A stretch of DNA of 64,000 nt, taken from the NCBI GenBank assembly GCA_023439185.1, contig JAEXOR010000029.1, positions 25,258 through 89,257 on the forward strand. The letters are read 5' to 3'. Source of the stretch: Bacillota bacterium (GTDB lineage: Bacteria > Bacillota > Desulfotomaculia > Desulfotomaculales > Desulfallaceae). Of the stretch, positions 50,299 to 59,422 are shown one piece after another. The notes under the pieces were generated by a model, which had not been told where the DNA came from, made no database searches, and worked only from the letters and a program-made list of their open reading frames with translations. Both the position numbers and the translations under genes were made by a program. Every line of letters starts with the position of its first letter. The first letter of the stretch is position 1.

Positions 50299-50607
50299 AT
50301 GGATTTTTTCCAGGAGATCAAAAATGACGTGCTTTGGGATTTTTGTCTGGAGGACGAGTTTAAGCATGAAAGGTGCAATGGCTACGCCTTTGTGGTGGAC
50401 GTATGCGATCAAAAGCCGCGCCTGGCGCTGTATATGATTAAAGACCGGCTCAGCAAGGCCCAGACTCTCCAGGACAAACAGCAGCCGCCGGAGGAAATGC
50501 TGGCGCAGGCTGTTATGGAGCAGGGGGGCAACCTGAACCTGGATAATCTTTATAATATTAACGAAGCGTTGCGCAACTGGGTGCAAAAAAATCTCTTTGA
50601 GTTATAA
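50299..50607 (+). CDS. Hypothetical protein, 102 residues
   Basis: Starts MDFFQEIKNDVLWDFCLEDE. Mixed alpha/beta composition, soluble, no known motif. It lies between menG and the NuoE-like gene on the same strand (44 bases before the latter), so it may be co-expressed with the NADH-oxidising module. No ribosome site stands out beyond GATAGGACGG. Function unknown. Confidence 0.7.
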   Translation: MDFFQEIKNDVLWDFCLEDEFKHERCNGYAFVVDVCDQKPRLALYMIKDRLSKAQTLQDKQQPPEEMLAQAVMEQGGNLNLDNLYNINEALRNWVQKNLFEL

Positions 50608-50651
50608 ACAAACCGCTATTTGATGAATTTATTTATACAGGGGCGATAAGA

Positions 50652-51173
50652 TTGAAATTAACCGCCGAGGAAACCAGAATAGCCGTGGAAACAACCAGGG
50701 ACATCCTGTCCGGGTTCCCCGACAGCCGGGGCAACTTGATTCCCGTACTGCAACAGGTGCAAAACAAACTGGGTTACGTACCCCGGGTGGCCATGCGGGA
50801 AACAGCCGCCCATTTTCATGTTCCCGCGGTGGACGTATACGGGATAATCACCTTTTACAACCAGTTCCGCCTGACCCCGCCGGGCAAAAACCAGGTCAAG
50901 ATATGCATGGGCACCGCCTGCCACATGCGCGGCGCCAATATCATCCAGGAAGCCTGGGAAAGACGCTTGCAGATCAGGGTGGGCGAGACCACCGCAGACC
51001 GGGAGTTCAGCCTGGAACGGGTGGCCTGCGTGGGATGCTGCACCATGGCTCCGGTGGTGGTAATTAACGAAGAAGTTAACGGGAAAATAACCCCCACCAG
51101 GGTGGACGGAATATTGTTCTCCTATGAACTGGACAAAAAGAACGCGGCCGCGGCAAAGGGCGGTGAAGAATAA
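50652..51173 (+). CDS. NuoE-like [2Fe-2S] subunit
   Basis: 173 residues from a TTG. Helical N-domain and a thioredoxin-like 2Fe-2S domain with the four ligands CMGTACH and CVGCC. It pairs with the NuoF-like gene, whose ATG overlaps its stop (TAATG). Homologues are the small subunit of electron-bifurcating hydrogenases (HydC), NAD-dependent formate dehydrogenases and complex I. Confidence 0.93.
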   Translation: MKLTAEETRIAVETTRDILSGFPDSRGNLIPVLQQVQNKLGYVPRVAMRETAAHFHVPAVDVYGIITFYNQFRLTPPGKNQVKICMGTACHMRGANIIQEAWERRLQIRVGETTADREFSLERVACVGCCTMAPVVVINEEVNGKITPTRVDGILFSYELDKKNAAAAKGGEE

Positions 51174-53092
51174 TGGCCGGAAATACCCAACCAGCCGCAG
51201 TTTACGCTGGGCTTAAAGAGCAGGCTGAGCAAAACAGGAACCAGCTGTTTGAAAAACCCTTGATCCTTATCGGGACCGCTACCTGCGGCCGGGCCGCGGG
51301 GGCACTGAAATTGGTGGAAGAAATTAAAAACGAGCTGAGCCGCCTGCAGTTGGAAGCCAATGTGGTTGAGGTGGGCTGCATGGGGCACTGCTACGCCGAA
51401 CCGATTATGGTCATTTATAACGAGGGTTTCCCTCCCCTGGCGTACGGAAACGTGAACGAGGGCGTGGGCGCCAGGGTCATCCGGGACTACCTGGTCGATA
51501 GCGACCCCGGTTTCGAATTCGCTCTGGTGGCCCTGGAGCCCAACGACTTCTTCCCCACCTTTTCGGACTTCCCCCGGGGAGTTCACGAAAACAAAATTGT
51601 ATTAAGCCAGTGCGGTTTTATCGACCCGCAGAACATCGACCATTATATTGCGGCCGGCGGCTATAGCACGCTGGTTAAGGCTCTGGAGACGGACCCCGGG
51701 GAAATCATTGCCGCCGTGAAAGATTCGGGACTGCGCGGCCGGGGCGGAGCCGGTTTTCCCACCGGTTTAAAATGGGATACCTGCCGCAAGGCCCAGGGCT
51801 CGCCGAAGTATTTAATCTGCAACGCCGACGAGGGCGACCCCGGAGCGTTTATGGACCGCACCATCCTGGAATCCACCCCGCATTCGCTGCTGGAAGGCAT
51901 GGTTATCGCCGGCCGGGCGGTTGGTTCGGAGCAGGGTTACATCTACATCCGCGCCGAGTACCCCCTGGCGGTGGAACGAATTACCATGGCCATACGGCAG
52001 GCCCAGGAAAAAGGCCTGCTGGGTAAAAACATCCTGGGCACAGATTTTAACTTCGACATTGAAATTTTCCAGGGCTCCGGCGCCTTTGTGTGCGGCGAGG
52101 AAACAGCCTTAATCGCCTCCATGGAAGGACGGGCCGGCATCCCCACGCATAAGCCCCCTTTCCCGGCCGATGCCGGTCTGTGGGGCAAACCAACTGTAAT
52201 TAACAACGTCAAGACCTTCTCTTACGTGCCGCATATCATAAACAACGGCGCCGGCTGGTTCAGAAGCATCGGCACCGAGAAGAACCCGGGCACCGCCATA
52301 TTCGCCCTGGCCGGCAAAATTGAAAGCACCGGCCTGGTGGAAGTACCCATGAGCACCACGTTAAACGAGCTTATTTTCGAGGTTGGCGGCGGCATAACCG
52401 GCGGCAAGCAATTCAAAGCCGTGCAAATCGGCGGCCCTTCCGGCGGCTGCCTGCCCGAATCGGCGCTGGAAACGCCCATTGATTTCGACTCCCTCACCGG
52501 GGCCGGGGCCATGATGGGTTCCGGGGGCATGGTGGTGCTGGACGAGGACGACTGCATGGTGGAAATAGCCCGCTACTTCCTGGATTTTACCCGCAAGGAG
52601 TCCTGCGGCAAGTGCACCTTCTGCCGTTTGGGCACCAAGCAGATGCTGGACATATTGGAACGGATCACCAAAGGGCATGGGGAACCGGGGGATATCGACC
52701 TGCTGATGGAGCTGGCCGCCAGGGTCAAGGAAGGCTCCCTCTGCAACCTGGGCAAAACCGCGCCCAATCCGGTGCTCAGCACCATCAAACATTTCCGGGA
52801 TGAATACGAAGCCCACATTAAGGAAGGACGCTGTCCGTCCCTGATGTGCAAAGACCTGATTGCTTACTACATCCTGCCCGATAAATGCGAACGTTCCTGC
52901 GACGCCTGCGTGGGCAGCTGCCCGGTGGAAGCCATTTACTCCAACGAGGACCGCATCAAGGTTATCGACCAGGAGAAATGCGTCAAGTGCGACAGCTGCA
53001 AGGTGGCCTGCCCGCCCCAGTACGCGGCGGTAGTAAAACTCTCTCCGCCCGGCGAAGTAGCTGCGCGGGAGCAGAGAGAGGGGGCTAAATAA
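51173..53092 (+). CDS. NuoF-like NADH-binding flavoprotein subunit (HydB type)
   Basis: 639 residues. An N-terminal thioredoxin-like 2Fe-2S domain (IGTATCGRAAGALKLVEEIK, VGCMGHC), FMN/NADH region (GLRGRGGAGFPTGLKWDTCR, CNADEGDPGAFMDR), 4Fe-4S site (ESCGKCTFCRLGTKQML) and a C-terminal ferredoxin domain with two clusters (CERSCDACVGSCPVEAI, CVKCDSCKVACP). The domain order is that of HydB/HndC, not of complex I NuoF. It exchanges electrons with NAD(H). Confidence 0.95.
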   Translation: MAGNTQPAAVYAGLKEQAEQNRNQLFEKPLILIGTATCGRAAGALKLVEEIKNELSRLQLEANVVEVGCMGHCYAEPIMVIYNEGFPPLAYGNVNEGVGARVIRDYLVDSDPGFEFALVALEPNDFFPTFSDFPRGVHENKIVLSQCGFIDPQNIDHYIAAGGYSTLVKALETDPGEIIAAVKDSGLRGRGGAGFPTGLKWDTCRKAQGSPKYLICNADEGDPGAFMDRTILESTPHSLLEGMVIAGRAVGSEQGYIYIRAEYPLAVERITMAIRQAQEKGLLGKNILGTDFNFDIEIFQGSGAFVCGEETALIASMEGRAGIPTHKPPFPADAGLWGKPTVINNVKTFSYVPHIINNGAGWFRSIGTEKNPGTAIFALAGKIESTGLVEVPMSTTLNELIFEVGGGITGGKQFKAVQIGGPSGGCLPESALETPIDFDSLTGAGAMMGSGGMVVLDEDDCMVEIARYFLDFTRKESCGKCTFCRLGTKQMLDILERITKGHGEPGDIDLLMELAARVKEGSLCNLGKTAPNPVLSTIKHFRDEYEAHIKEGRCPSLMCKDLIAYYILPDKCERSCDACVGSCPVEAIYSNEDRIKVIDQEKCVKCDSCKVACPPQYAAVVKLSPPGEVAAREQREGAK

Positions 53093-53734
53093 ATGGCTAA
53101 TCAAGTATCTTTTAGCATTGACGGCAAAACAATCAGCGCCGCCGAAGGAGAAATGCTGCTCTGGGCGGCCCTGAATAACGATATTTACATCCCCCACCTG
53201 TGCGGCGTCCGGGATGACGAAGAAAAACCGGCCTCATGCCGGCTGTGTTTCGTGGAAATTGAAGGACGCCCCATGCCGGTAACCGCCTGTACCCTGCCGG
53301 TATCCGAAGGGCTGGTGGTCAAAACCCGCAGCGAGCGGGTAGACGCCCTGGTGGCCGCGGGGTTCGAGCTTTTAATGTCCAATCACCGGTTGGACTGCAA
53401 AAACTGCCCGGCCAACGGCGACTGCGCATTACAGCGCATCGCCAAGGCCAGAAAACTGCGGCTGAAACCTAAAAACCTGCCGGTGCTGGACCGGGGGCTG
53501 CCGGTTGACGACAGCGCCGCCGGCATAATGTTCGATCCCAACAAATGCGTGCTGTGCGGGCGCTGTGTCAAGGCCTGCCGGCGCAGCGGCAACGGTGTAT
53601 TGGGCTTTACCCGGCGAGGCTTTGAGCGTGTCGTCTCCACCTTCGGCGACCTGCCCCTGGGTGAAAGCGGATGTTCGGACTGCGGCGATTGCGCCGATGC
53701 CTGCCCGGTGGGCGCACTGGCTAAGAAAGCTTAA
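53093..53734 (+). CDS. NuoG-N/HoxU-like iron-sulfur subunit without catalytic domain
   Basis: 213 residues. 2Fe-2S ferredoxin domain (Cys in HLCGVRDDEEKPASCRLCFV and TACTLP), a His/Cys3 cluster (HRLDCKNCPANGDCALQ) and two 4Fe-4S motifs (CVLCGRCVKACRRSG; CSDCGDCADACPVGA). It ends there, lacking the H-cluster of HydA and the molybdopterin domain of formate dehydrogenase. It completes a diaphorase module that must dock to a catalytic partner encoded elsewhere. Confidence 0.93.
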   Translation: MANQVSFSIDGKTISAAEGEMLLWAALNNDIYIPHLCGVRDDEEKPASCRLCFVEIEGRPMPVTACTLPVSEGLVVKTRSERVDALVAAGFELLMSNHRLDCKNCPANGDCALQRIAKARKLRLKPKNLPVLDRGLPVDDSAAGIMFDPNKCVLCGRCVKACRRSGNGVLGFTRRGFERVVSTFGDLPLGESGCSDCGDCADACPVGALAKKA

Positions 53735-53744
53735 TTCAACGGGG

Positions 53745-54248
53745 TCAGGCCATTTGCACGCGGAAACACTTCAGGGCATCGACCTTCCAGCAGGTCATGC
53801 CCGCGATGCCGCCGGCAAACCGGCCCCACTCCCCGTTTCCGGACGAAGCAAGTTCCATTACCAACGGGACCTGGTCGGTGCGCATGACCCCTTCCGGCCC
53901 GCATCCGGCGGTTACCGGCACCAGCGCCTGCAGATCGCTGGTATAGCGAATTTCACCAAAGGCCGGGTTATTCGCCAATTCCCCCAGGTTTGCTTTAAGC
54001 TCTCCAACAATGGCGGACAAAGCATCTTGCAGGAAATTTTCGTCCTCGGCCAGCAAGGAAACTGTGCCAACACCTGCATTACCCAGGGCGTAGTACCACA
54101 TGCCCATGAAATATCCCTGCCCGCGCCGGTCTATTAAACGCCAGAAAGTTAAGGTATCCTCATTCTTAATCGCCTCCAGGAACCTGATCACAACGGCGAT
54201 TCCTTCTTCCGCATAATAACTGCCGGTCTGATCCTGCAAGATATTCAC
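53745..54248 (-). CDS. Hypothetical protein, 167 residues
   Basis: Soluble, no signal or membrane span; contains EEGIAVVIRFLEAIKNEDTL near the start and GIAGMTCWKVDALKCFRV at the end. AGGTGAATATC-type ribosome site before the ATG. No family recognised. It is convergent with the NuoG-like gene (10 bases between stops). Confidence 0.7.
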   Translation of the reverse strand: MNILQDQTGSYYAEEGIAVVIRFLEAIKNEDTLTFWRLIDRRGQGYFMGMWYYALGNAGVGTVSLLAEDENFLQDALSAIVGELKANLGELANNPAFGEIRYTSDLQALVPVTAGCGPEGVMRTDQVPLVMELASSGNGEWGRFAGGIAGMTCWKVDALKCFRVQMA

Positions 54249-54321
54249 CTCGTGTTAAAATAGCCTTCGCCCACCATCTTATGCCATCCGGCATTCAATT
54301 GCAAGGAAATAATAAAACATA

Positions 54322-54500
54322 AGAAGTCAGGAGTCAGTAGTCAGTAGTTAAGACTCGAATACCCCAAGACTCTGCTTTCCAATGAAAATCATTGCTTTAT
54401 TGTTAATAAACGAGATTAAAAATCGAAAAGCCAGTGTTTTTCAGGTTTTTTTATTCTGACTTCTGACTCCTGGCTCCTGTTTCTTTGACTCCTGACTCCT
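54322..54500. repeat. GGAGTCA-type short repeats in inverted clusters
   Basis: The left cluster (about 54326-54350) has AAGTCAGGAGTCAGTAGTCA. The right cluster (about 54455-54502) has the complementary TGACTTCTGACTCCTGGCTC and TTTGACTCCTGACTCCTG. The right cluster runs into the 3' end of the gene at 54441. Such heptamer-like repeats are common intergenic elements in clostridial and cyanobacterial genomes. The two clusters could form a long hairpin. Confidence 0.75.
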
Positions 54501-55205
54501 GCTTTTTACACTTTTTACATTAGCCGCAGCCATTTTCTGTTCCAAAGCGGCCAGCAGTTCCTTGGGCGGCAGGTACTTGTGCTGAACGTCACGATTTTTG
54601 TTTTTTCTTCGCTCTTTTTTCTTGACTCTTTTTACTGCCGCCGGGGGCGCTTTCATCTGCGCAATGGTATTGACGCGGTTACCGGTAGGCAATAGCAAGG
54701 GCGGCTCGGTATCCGCCAGCAGTTCCGCTTTCATGACGGCCGGAGCCGCTTCTCTCCGGGCCTCCGACACGGATCCGGACGGCAATTGGAGCTGCTCCCT
54801 GTCCGGCGCCAGCCCCGGATCCTTTTCTCCGCTTCCGGCAATAACGATGAAAGGAACATCCTCGTCATGGTCCCGATCCGTAACCATGCGGTTAAGCCGT
54901 TCCCTTAGCTCATCCGCCTCCTGCATCATCCTCTCCATCCGCAGCACCTCCGCCGGGGTGCCGCCGTGTCCGGAGGCCCGATCGATTAGGTCTGAAAATG
55001 TAATCATCCAATCAAATAGCTTCTCAAAACTGCGGTCGATCTCCTCCAACAGGAATTTCGCCCTTTTAACCAGCGTGGCGCTTAACCACTCCTGTTCCTC
55101 CAGCAAGTTTTGCATTACCTGCCTGTCCCGGTTGTTCAAACTGCCGACCCGGGCGCCCAGTTCCTCCAGGCGCGTCAAAATTTCGCCGTACCTGTCAAAA
55201 AGCAT
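54441..55205 (-). CDS. Coiled-coil protein with repeat-derived C-terminus
   Basis: 254 residues. The N-terminal ~115 residues are helical (MLFDRYGEILTRLEELGARV, MMQEADELRERLNRMV); the middle is low-complexity Pro/Ala/Glu; the C-terminal part is strongly basic (RVKKKERRKNKNRD). The last ~20 residues (SRSQESKKQEPGVRSQNKK) are encoded by the GGAGTCA-type repeat, so the original stop was probably overrun. It has a FlgN-like helical look but no certain family. Confidence 0.75.
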   Translation of the reverse strand: MLFDRYGEILTRLEELGARVGSLNNRDRQVMQNLLEEQEWLSATLVKRAKFLLEEIDRSFEKLFDWMITFSDLIDRASGHGGTPAEVLRMERMMQEADELRERLNRMVTDRDHDEDVPFIVIAGSGEKDPGLAPDREQLQLPSGSVSEARREAAPAVMKAELLADTEPPLLLPTGNRVNTIAQMKAPPAAVKRVKKKERRKNKNRDVQHKYLPPKELLAALEQKMAAANVKSVKSRSQESKKQEPGVRSQNKKT

Positions 55206-55384
55206 GGGGCAACACCTCCACTACTTATCATTACATATCTTACAATATTTTCCTGCTTATTGGCAAAAAAATTTTGCGTATTTTAACCGGGCGGCGGTAA
55301 CACCCGGTTAAAACTGTTGAACCAGTTGTAGGGGCGACCCTGCGTTTACCAGCAATAACCCACACATGTACCACATTTGAAAAA

Positions 55385-55849
55385 TCAAACGTTTTTAGGT
55401 ACTCTTCCCTTTAAATCGTCTTTGGCATCTTCTTTTTCCTTGACTGTTTTGTTGTTGAAAAGACCACGCAGCAAAACCATCCCCAGCCAGGCCCCCGTTA
55501 TAGCGGTGACCACCGGGTCGGCGAAGAAAATGTATGGAAAGGTATTGCCTCCGGCCTGCAGCCAGAAAGGTCCGGGGACTACACTCAAAACAGCCGCCGG
55601 TATCCCCTGTAAGGTTAACAAGTCGGCATCGACTTTAAACTCCATCGGCGAGCCCCAAAAACGGCCCAGTTCCATCAGCATACCCGCCAGCACGGCGGTG
55701 GCAGATAGCGCCACCGCCTCGGCCCAGGCGCCTGACGGACCCTGCAGGGCCTGAAAGGTGCTGGAATAAAAAAAAGTATACACCAGCAAAAATATGGTTA
55801 ATGCGATAATGGCCAAACCAAAGGTGTACCTTTCCCTCTTTTTCCTCAT
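55385..55849 (-). CDS. Membrane protein of unknown function
   Basis: 154 residues from the ATG at 55849 (GGAGGA upstream). Four membrane spans (TFGLAIIALTIFLLVYTFFY; AEAVALSATAVLAGMLMELG; TLQGIPAAVLSVVPGPFWLQ; VVTAITGAWLGMVLLRGLF) and a charged tail. It starts one base after the stop of the TtcA-like gene, so the two are co-translated. Family not recognised. Confidence 0.8.
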   Translation of the reverse strand: MRKKRERYTFGLAIIALTIFLLVYTFFYSSTFQALQGPSGAWAEAVALSATAVLAGMLMELGRFWGSPMEFKVDADLLTLQGIPAAVLSVVPGPFWLQAGGNTFPYIFFADPVVTAITGAWLGMVLLRGLFNNKTVKEKEDAKDDLKGRVPKNV

Positions 55850-55850
55850 C

Positions 55851-56651
55851 TTAATAATCCTCCTCCCCGGGCTCCGCATTCCCCGCGGTCTGACGGACGT
55901 GCAATTCACGCATATTGCGGCACACCATGGGCGGCCACATGTTTTGCTGGTCCAGGGTTTGCAGCGCGGTGAGAAATCTGGTCCGCAACTCAGGGTAGCG
56001 TTTTTCCAGCAAACCCACCAGTTCTTTCATTTCTTCCCGCTTTGTTCGCCCGTTCACCGGGCAGCGGCTCTTAACCACCGGAATCGTATGTCTTTGCACC
56101 AGCGTTTCCACTGTTTTTTGAGTCAGATAAATTAACGGCCGAATCAGGGTAATTCCGCTGCGATCCATGTACGTGACCGGTGAAAAAGTCCTGAACTGGC
56201 CGGTATAAAACAGACTCATAAAGAACGTCTCAATGGCGTCGTCCAGATGGTGTCCCAGGGCCAGTTTGTTCAATCCCAGATCCCGGGCGGTGTTGTTAAT
56301 CGCCCCCCGCCGCAGGTTGGCGCATAACGCGCAGGGGTTCTTATCGCTGTGGTATTTAAAAACCACTTCCCCGATATCGGTTATTTTATTGGTGAAAGGC
56401 ACATCCCTTACCCGGCAAAACTCCTCCATCACCTCAACCTCGGCGGGCCAGCCGGGATTAACGTAAATGGCGTGCAGGGTGTAATCAACCGGTATCTCCC
56501 GGCGGATCAGACACAGCAAATGCAGCATGGCCATACTGTCCTTGCCGCCGGACAATCCCACGGCCACCCTGTCTCCGTCCTGCAGCATTCCGTAATTTAA
56601 AATAGCCCTCTTGACCTTGCCTTTGACCCATTTCAAATGTGAATCCGTCAT
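55851..56651 (-). CDS. TtcA/TilS-family PP-loop ATPase (tRNA thiolation-like)
   Basis: 266 residues. PP-loop GLSGGKDSMAMLHLL, Cys pair CALCANLRRG that could hold a 4Fe-4S cluster, GHHLDDAIETFFMSLFYTGQ and a C-terminal Cys (VVKSRCPVNGRTKREEM). The pattern matches TtcA-like tRNA 2-thiocytidine enzymes rather than TilS. Substrate tRNA is inferred from family only. Confidence 0.88.
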   Translation of the reverse strand: MTDSHLKWVKGKVKRAILNYGMLQDGDRVAVGLSGGKDSMAMLHLLCLIRREIPVDYTLHAIYVNPGWPAEVEVMEEFCRVRDVPFTNKITDIGEVVFKYHSDKNPCALCANLRRGAINNTARDLGLNKLALGHHLDDAIETFFMSLFYTGQFRTFSPVTYMDRSGITLIRPLIYLTQKTVETLVQRHTIPVVKSRCPVNGRTKREEMKELVGLLEKRYPELRTRFLTALQTLDQQNMWPPMVCRNMRELHVRQTAGNAEPGEEDY

Positions 56652-56882
56652 ATTGGCCGTCCTGTGCTCCTTTTGTGCAGGAATGAATTGTCGAATGAAG
56701 AATTATACAATTTATTGTACCAGAAAAAACGCCTGCGATTCATTTTGAATACCATGTAACAGGTCACATATTTTTGTTTCCCGGCCTGAAAAAAAATTTT
56801 TAACCGTAATTTCGTGGTAAAATAATTAATAGAATGGTTCTAAGCTGATCAACAACCTGAATTAAGGAGCCCGGGATATTAA

Positions 56883-57224
56883 ATGAACTGGATACTGTCT
56901 TTTTTGCTCAACGCACTGGCGGTGGTACTGGCTGACAGGCTGCTGGACGGCATCTATATACAGGGTATTTTACCGGCGTTCCTGGCCGGGGCCGCCCTGG
57001 GCATTATAAACACTTTTGTCCGGCCGGTACTGGTATTGCTGACTATGCCTTTCACCATGCTGACCTTGGGACTGTTTATTTTCATCATCAACGCCCTGAC
57101 CTTTTACCTGGCTTCCCTGCTGGTACCGGGATTTCACATTTACAGTTTCGGCGGAGCATTCTGGGGGGCATTGGTCACCGGCATTGTAGGCTGGTTGTTG
57201 AATTTAATCTTTCGCCGGCACTAA
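56883..57224 (+). CDS. Small membrane protein, phage-holin-4/YvlD family
   Basis: 113 residues, four membrane spans (ILSFLLNALAVVLADRLLDG; ALGIINTFVRPVLVLLTMPF; MLTLGLFIFIINALTFYLAS; GALVTGIVGWLLNLIF). AAGGAG precedes the ATG. The family is called holin-like because of its shape, but chromosomal YvlD-type members are not phage genes. Confidence 0.88.
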   Translation: MNWILSFLLNALAVVLADRLLDGIYIQGILPAFLAGAALGIINTFVRPVLVLLTMPFTMLTLGLFIFIINALTFYLASLLVPGFHIYSFGGAFWGALVTGIVGWLLNLIFRRH

Positions 57225-57318
57225 ACAGCCGCTTTGATATTTTACAACCGGGATAATCATTGATATTATGTAGTAGCAGCTCCAGGTTAAATTTACACCG
57301 CACTGGAGGGATGGCCCT

Positions 57319-57792
57319 ATGATCGTTAAAGTTAAGGGCATTGCTTACGATATTTCCGGCTCTCCCATTATCTTGTTGACGGATAATACCGAACAAAAGG
57401 TATTGCCGATTTGGGTCGGTTTACTGGAAGCTCACTCTATAGCCATGGCCATGGAGGGGGAACCGCCGCCCCGGCCGATGACTCACGACATCACCCTGAC
57501 CATCTGCCGGACCCTGGGCGCGCAGGTAACCGGCGTGGAGATTACCAGTGTTAAGGATAACACTTATTACGCTGAGTTATACCTGGCCTCCGGCGGCGAT
57601 AACTACCTGATCGACGTCCGGCCCAGCGATGCCATCGCCCTGGCTATCAGGGCCGAGATCCCCATCACCATTTCCCGGGACATGCAGGAACAGATGCTGG
57701 AGATGCAGGAAATAATTGATGAAAATACCCAGAAGGAACTGGAACAGTTGTCCAAGGAGCTTCTGGAAAACTATAAAAAGTCCCTGCACTAA
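57319..57792 (+). CDS. Bifunctional nuclease (BFN/DUF151) family protein
   Basis: 157 residues. The BFN fold is clear from ILLTDNTEQKVLPIWVGLLE, EAHSIAMAME and VDVRPSDAIALAIRAEIPI-type sequence, followed by a helical tail (MQEIIDENTQKELEQLSKEL). GGAGGG precedes the ATG. Some family members have DNase/RNase activity in vitro; the role is unknown. Confidence 0.9.
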   Translation: MIVKVKGIAYDISGSPIILLTDNTEQKVLPIWVGLLEAHSIAMAMEGEPPPRPMTHDITLTICRTLGAQVTGVEITSVKDNTYYAELYLASGGDNYLIDVRPSDAIALAIRAEIPITISRDMQEQMLEMQEIIDENTQKELEQLSKELLENYKKSLH

Positions 57793-57905
57793 ATACAGCC
57801 CGCCTGTTCACGGCGGGCTAACTCTTTGAAAAAGTGTTTTTGTTTTTCCGGGCGCCCGCAAGGAGCGCTCCTACAGGACACAGGGAAAACCGTCCCCCAT
57901 GTGTC

Positions 57906-59306
57906 TTATATTTTATACAGGGTTTCCCGGGTATCCGGCAACTGTTCTTCGGGTATCAGCGCCTCGTCGTGAACAGGCATTTCAATGCAGATGGCGGTTC
58001 CCTTGCCCGGGGTGCTGCGGACCTTGATGGCGCCTCCATGCGCCTCCACGATTTTCCTGCATACCGTCATCCCCAGCCCTAAACCGTTGGGTTTAGTGAA
58101 CATCAACGGTTCAAAAATATGGCGGCTGATCTCCCGGTCCATCCCAAAGCCGTTGTCCTCCAGGATCACACTGACGGACGATTGGCTTTCCGAGGTGCTG
58201 ATACGCAGGCGTCCCCCGCAGGGCATGGCTTCCAGGGCGTTTTCAATAATGTTGCCGTATACAGTATGCATTCTGCCCCGGTCTAAAAACAATTTGGAAA
58301 CCTTGGAATAGTCTTTAACAATTACCACGTCGGGATCCACAAGAGGCGCCAGAGCCTGCAGCACCTCGTCAAGCAACTGGTTTATATCCAGCCACTCCCG
58401 GTTTAAGTCCAGGTTTCTGGACAGGTTGTTCAGGAAGCTAACGGTTTTGTCCATAATCTTAATGGAGCTGTCCATCTGTTCCAGGTCCTGCCGGGCCATC
58501 ATCCCGGTGGCTGAATTCCTGGCCAGTGAATAAAAGGACATTTTCAGGTTGGCCAGCGGATTGCGCAACTCACTGGCCATTACCGAGGATACGGAGCTAA
58601 GCACCTTCATTTTCTGTTCCTCGTTCTCTTCCTCCGGCGCGTGCTCCTGACGCGCGGATTCCGCGCCGCAGCCTGAAACGATGATATCGTCGGACTGCCA
58701 ACTGTCCCGGCGAATTTGGATATTGCGTATGGCCGGGGAGAGTATATTGGTCACCGCTTCCAAAATATGCATTTCTTTTTCCGTAAAATCGCCGTCCTGC
58801 ACAGCGCGGCCCAGGTGAATGCTGCCCAGGGTATTATGTCCTTCCCGGATGGGCGCGCCCATGGTGTACATGACGTCAAGGGGCGCCAGCACTTTTAAGT
58901 AAAAGGGATGCTTTTGAATCATCTCCGGTTCCATAAACTGAGAAGCGCGCCACGGCCGGCCGCTGGCTTTTATTTTTTTCAGCAAAAAATTAGTGCCGGC
59001 CCATTTTCCCAGAGCGGCCATGTATTGTTCATCGGCGCCCATTCCCGCCTTCATGTTGAACCTGTTTTTTTCCTTAATGTATAAAACCGATATTTTATAC
59101 CGCACCAGTTCCGATAAATAGGCGTGCAGCACTTCAAACAGATTCTGCAAAGGCAGGCTGGAGGTAATAACCCTGGTAATTTCCAAAAGCATGTGCATTT
59201 CCCGGTCCGTTAACCCGGCCCCGGAGTTTTTTTGCCGGCTGACAGGCAAAATCATCACCCTTACGTTCTTAATAAATGGCGTCCGGGCAAAAAAAGTCAG
59301 TCGCAA
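57906..59306 (-). CDS. GAF histidine-kinase-like protein lacking the phospho-acceptor His
   Basis: Up to 466 residues; the first ~18 codons (from a TTG) are doubtful and starts near 59255 are plausible. A GAF domain (about 40-195) is followed by a dimerisation helix pair and a complete HATPase domain: N-box GNIIENALEAM, G1 EDNGFGMD, G2 NGLGLGMTVCRKIVEAHGG. In the H-box the expected HELRNPL reads MASELRNPL, with Ser245 in place of His. No response regulator is adjacent. It may bind ATP but cannot autophosphorylate at the usual site. Confidence 0.88.
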   Translation of the reverse strand: MRLTFFARTPFIKNVRVMILPVSRQKNSGAGLTDREMHMLLEITRVITSSLPLQNLFEVLHAYLSELVRYKISVLYIKEKNRFNMKAGMGADEQYMAALGKWAGTNFLLKKIKASGRPWRASQFMEPEMIQKHPFYLKVLAPLDVMYTMGAPIREGHNTLGSIHLGRAVQDGDFTEKEMHILEAVTNILSPAIRNIQIRRDSWQSDDIIVSGCGAESARQEHAPEEENEEQKMKVLSSVSSVMASELRNPLANLKMSFYSLARNSATGMMARQDLEQMDSSIKIMDKTVSFLNNLSRNLDLNREWLDINQLLDEVLQALAPLVDPDVVIVKDYSKVSKLFLDRGRMHTVYGNIIENALEAMPCGGRLRISTSESQSSVSVILEDNGFGMDREISRHIFEPLMFTKPNGLGLGMTVCRKIVEAHGGAIKVRSTPGKGTAICIEMPVHDEALIPEEQLPDTRETLYKI

Positions 59307-59422
59307 GTCCGGGTGAACTTCGACAAACTTTCCACGTTATTATTATCACTTCGCTCCGTAGCCGCGTCAAGATAATGCCTGTAAACGGTCACATACCTGA
59401 CCCATGCGGTGGTTTAATATGA

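Noticed and set aside
50652..53734. Respiratory complex I operon
   Set aside because: No membrane subunits or NuoB/C/D/I genes are present, and the NuoF-like protein has the HydB-type domain order.
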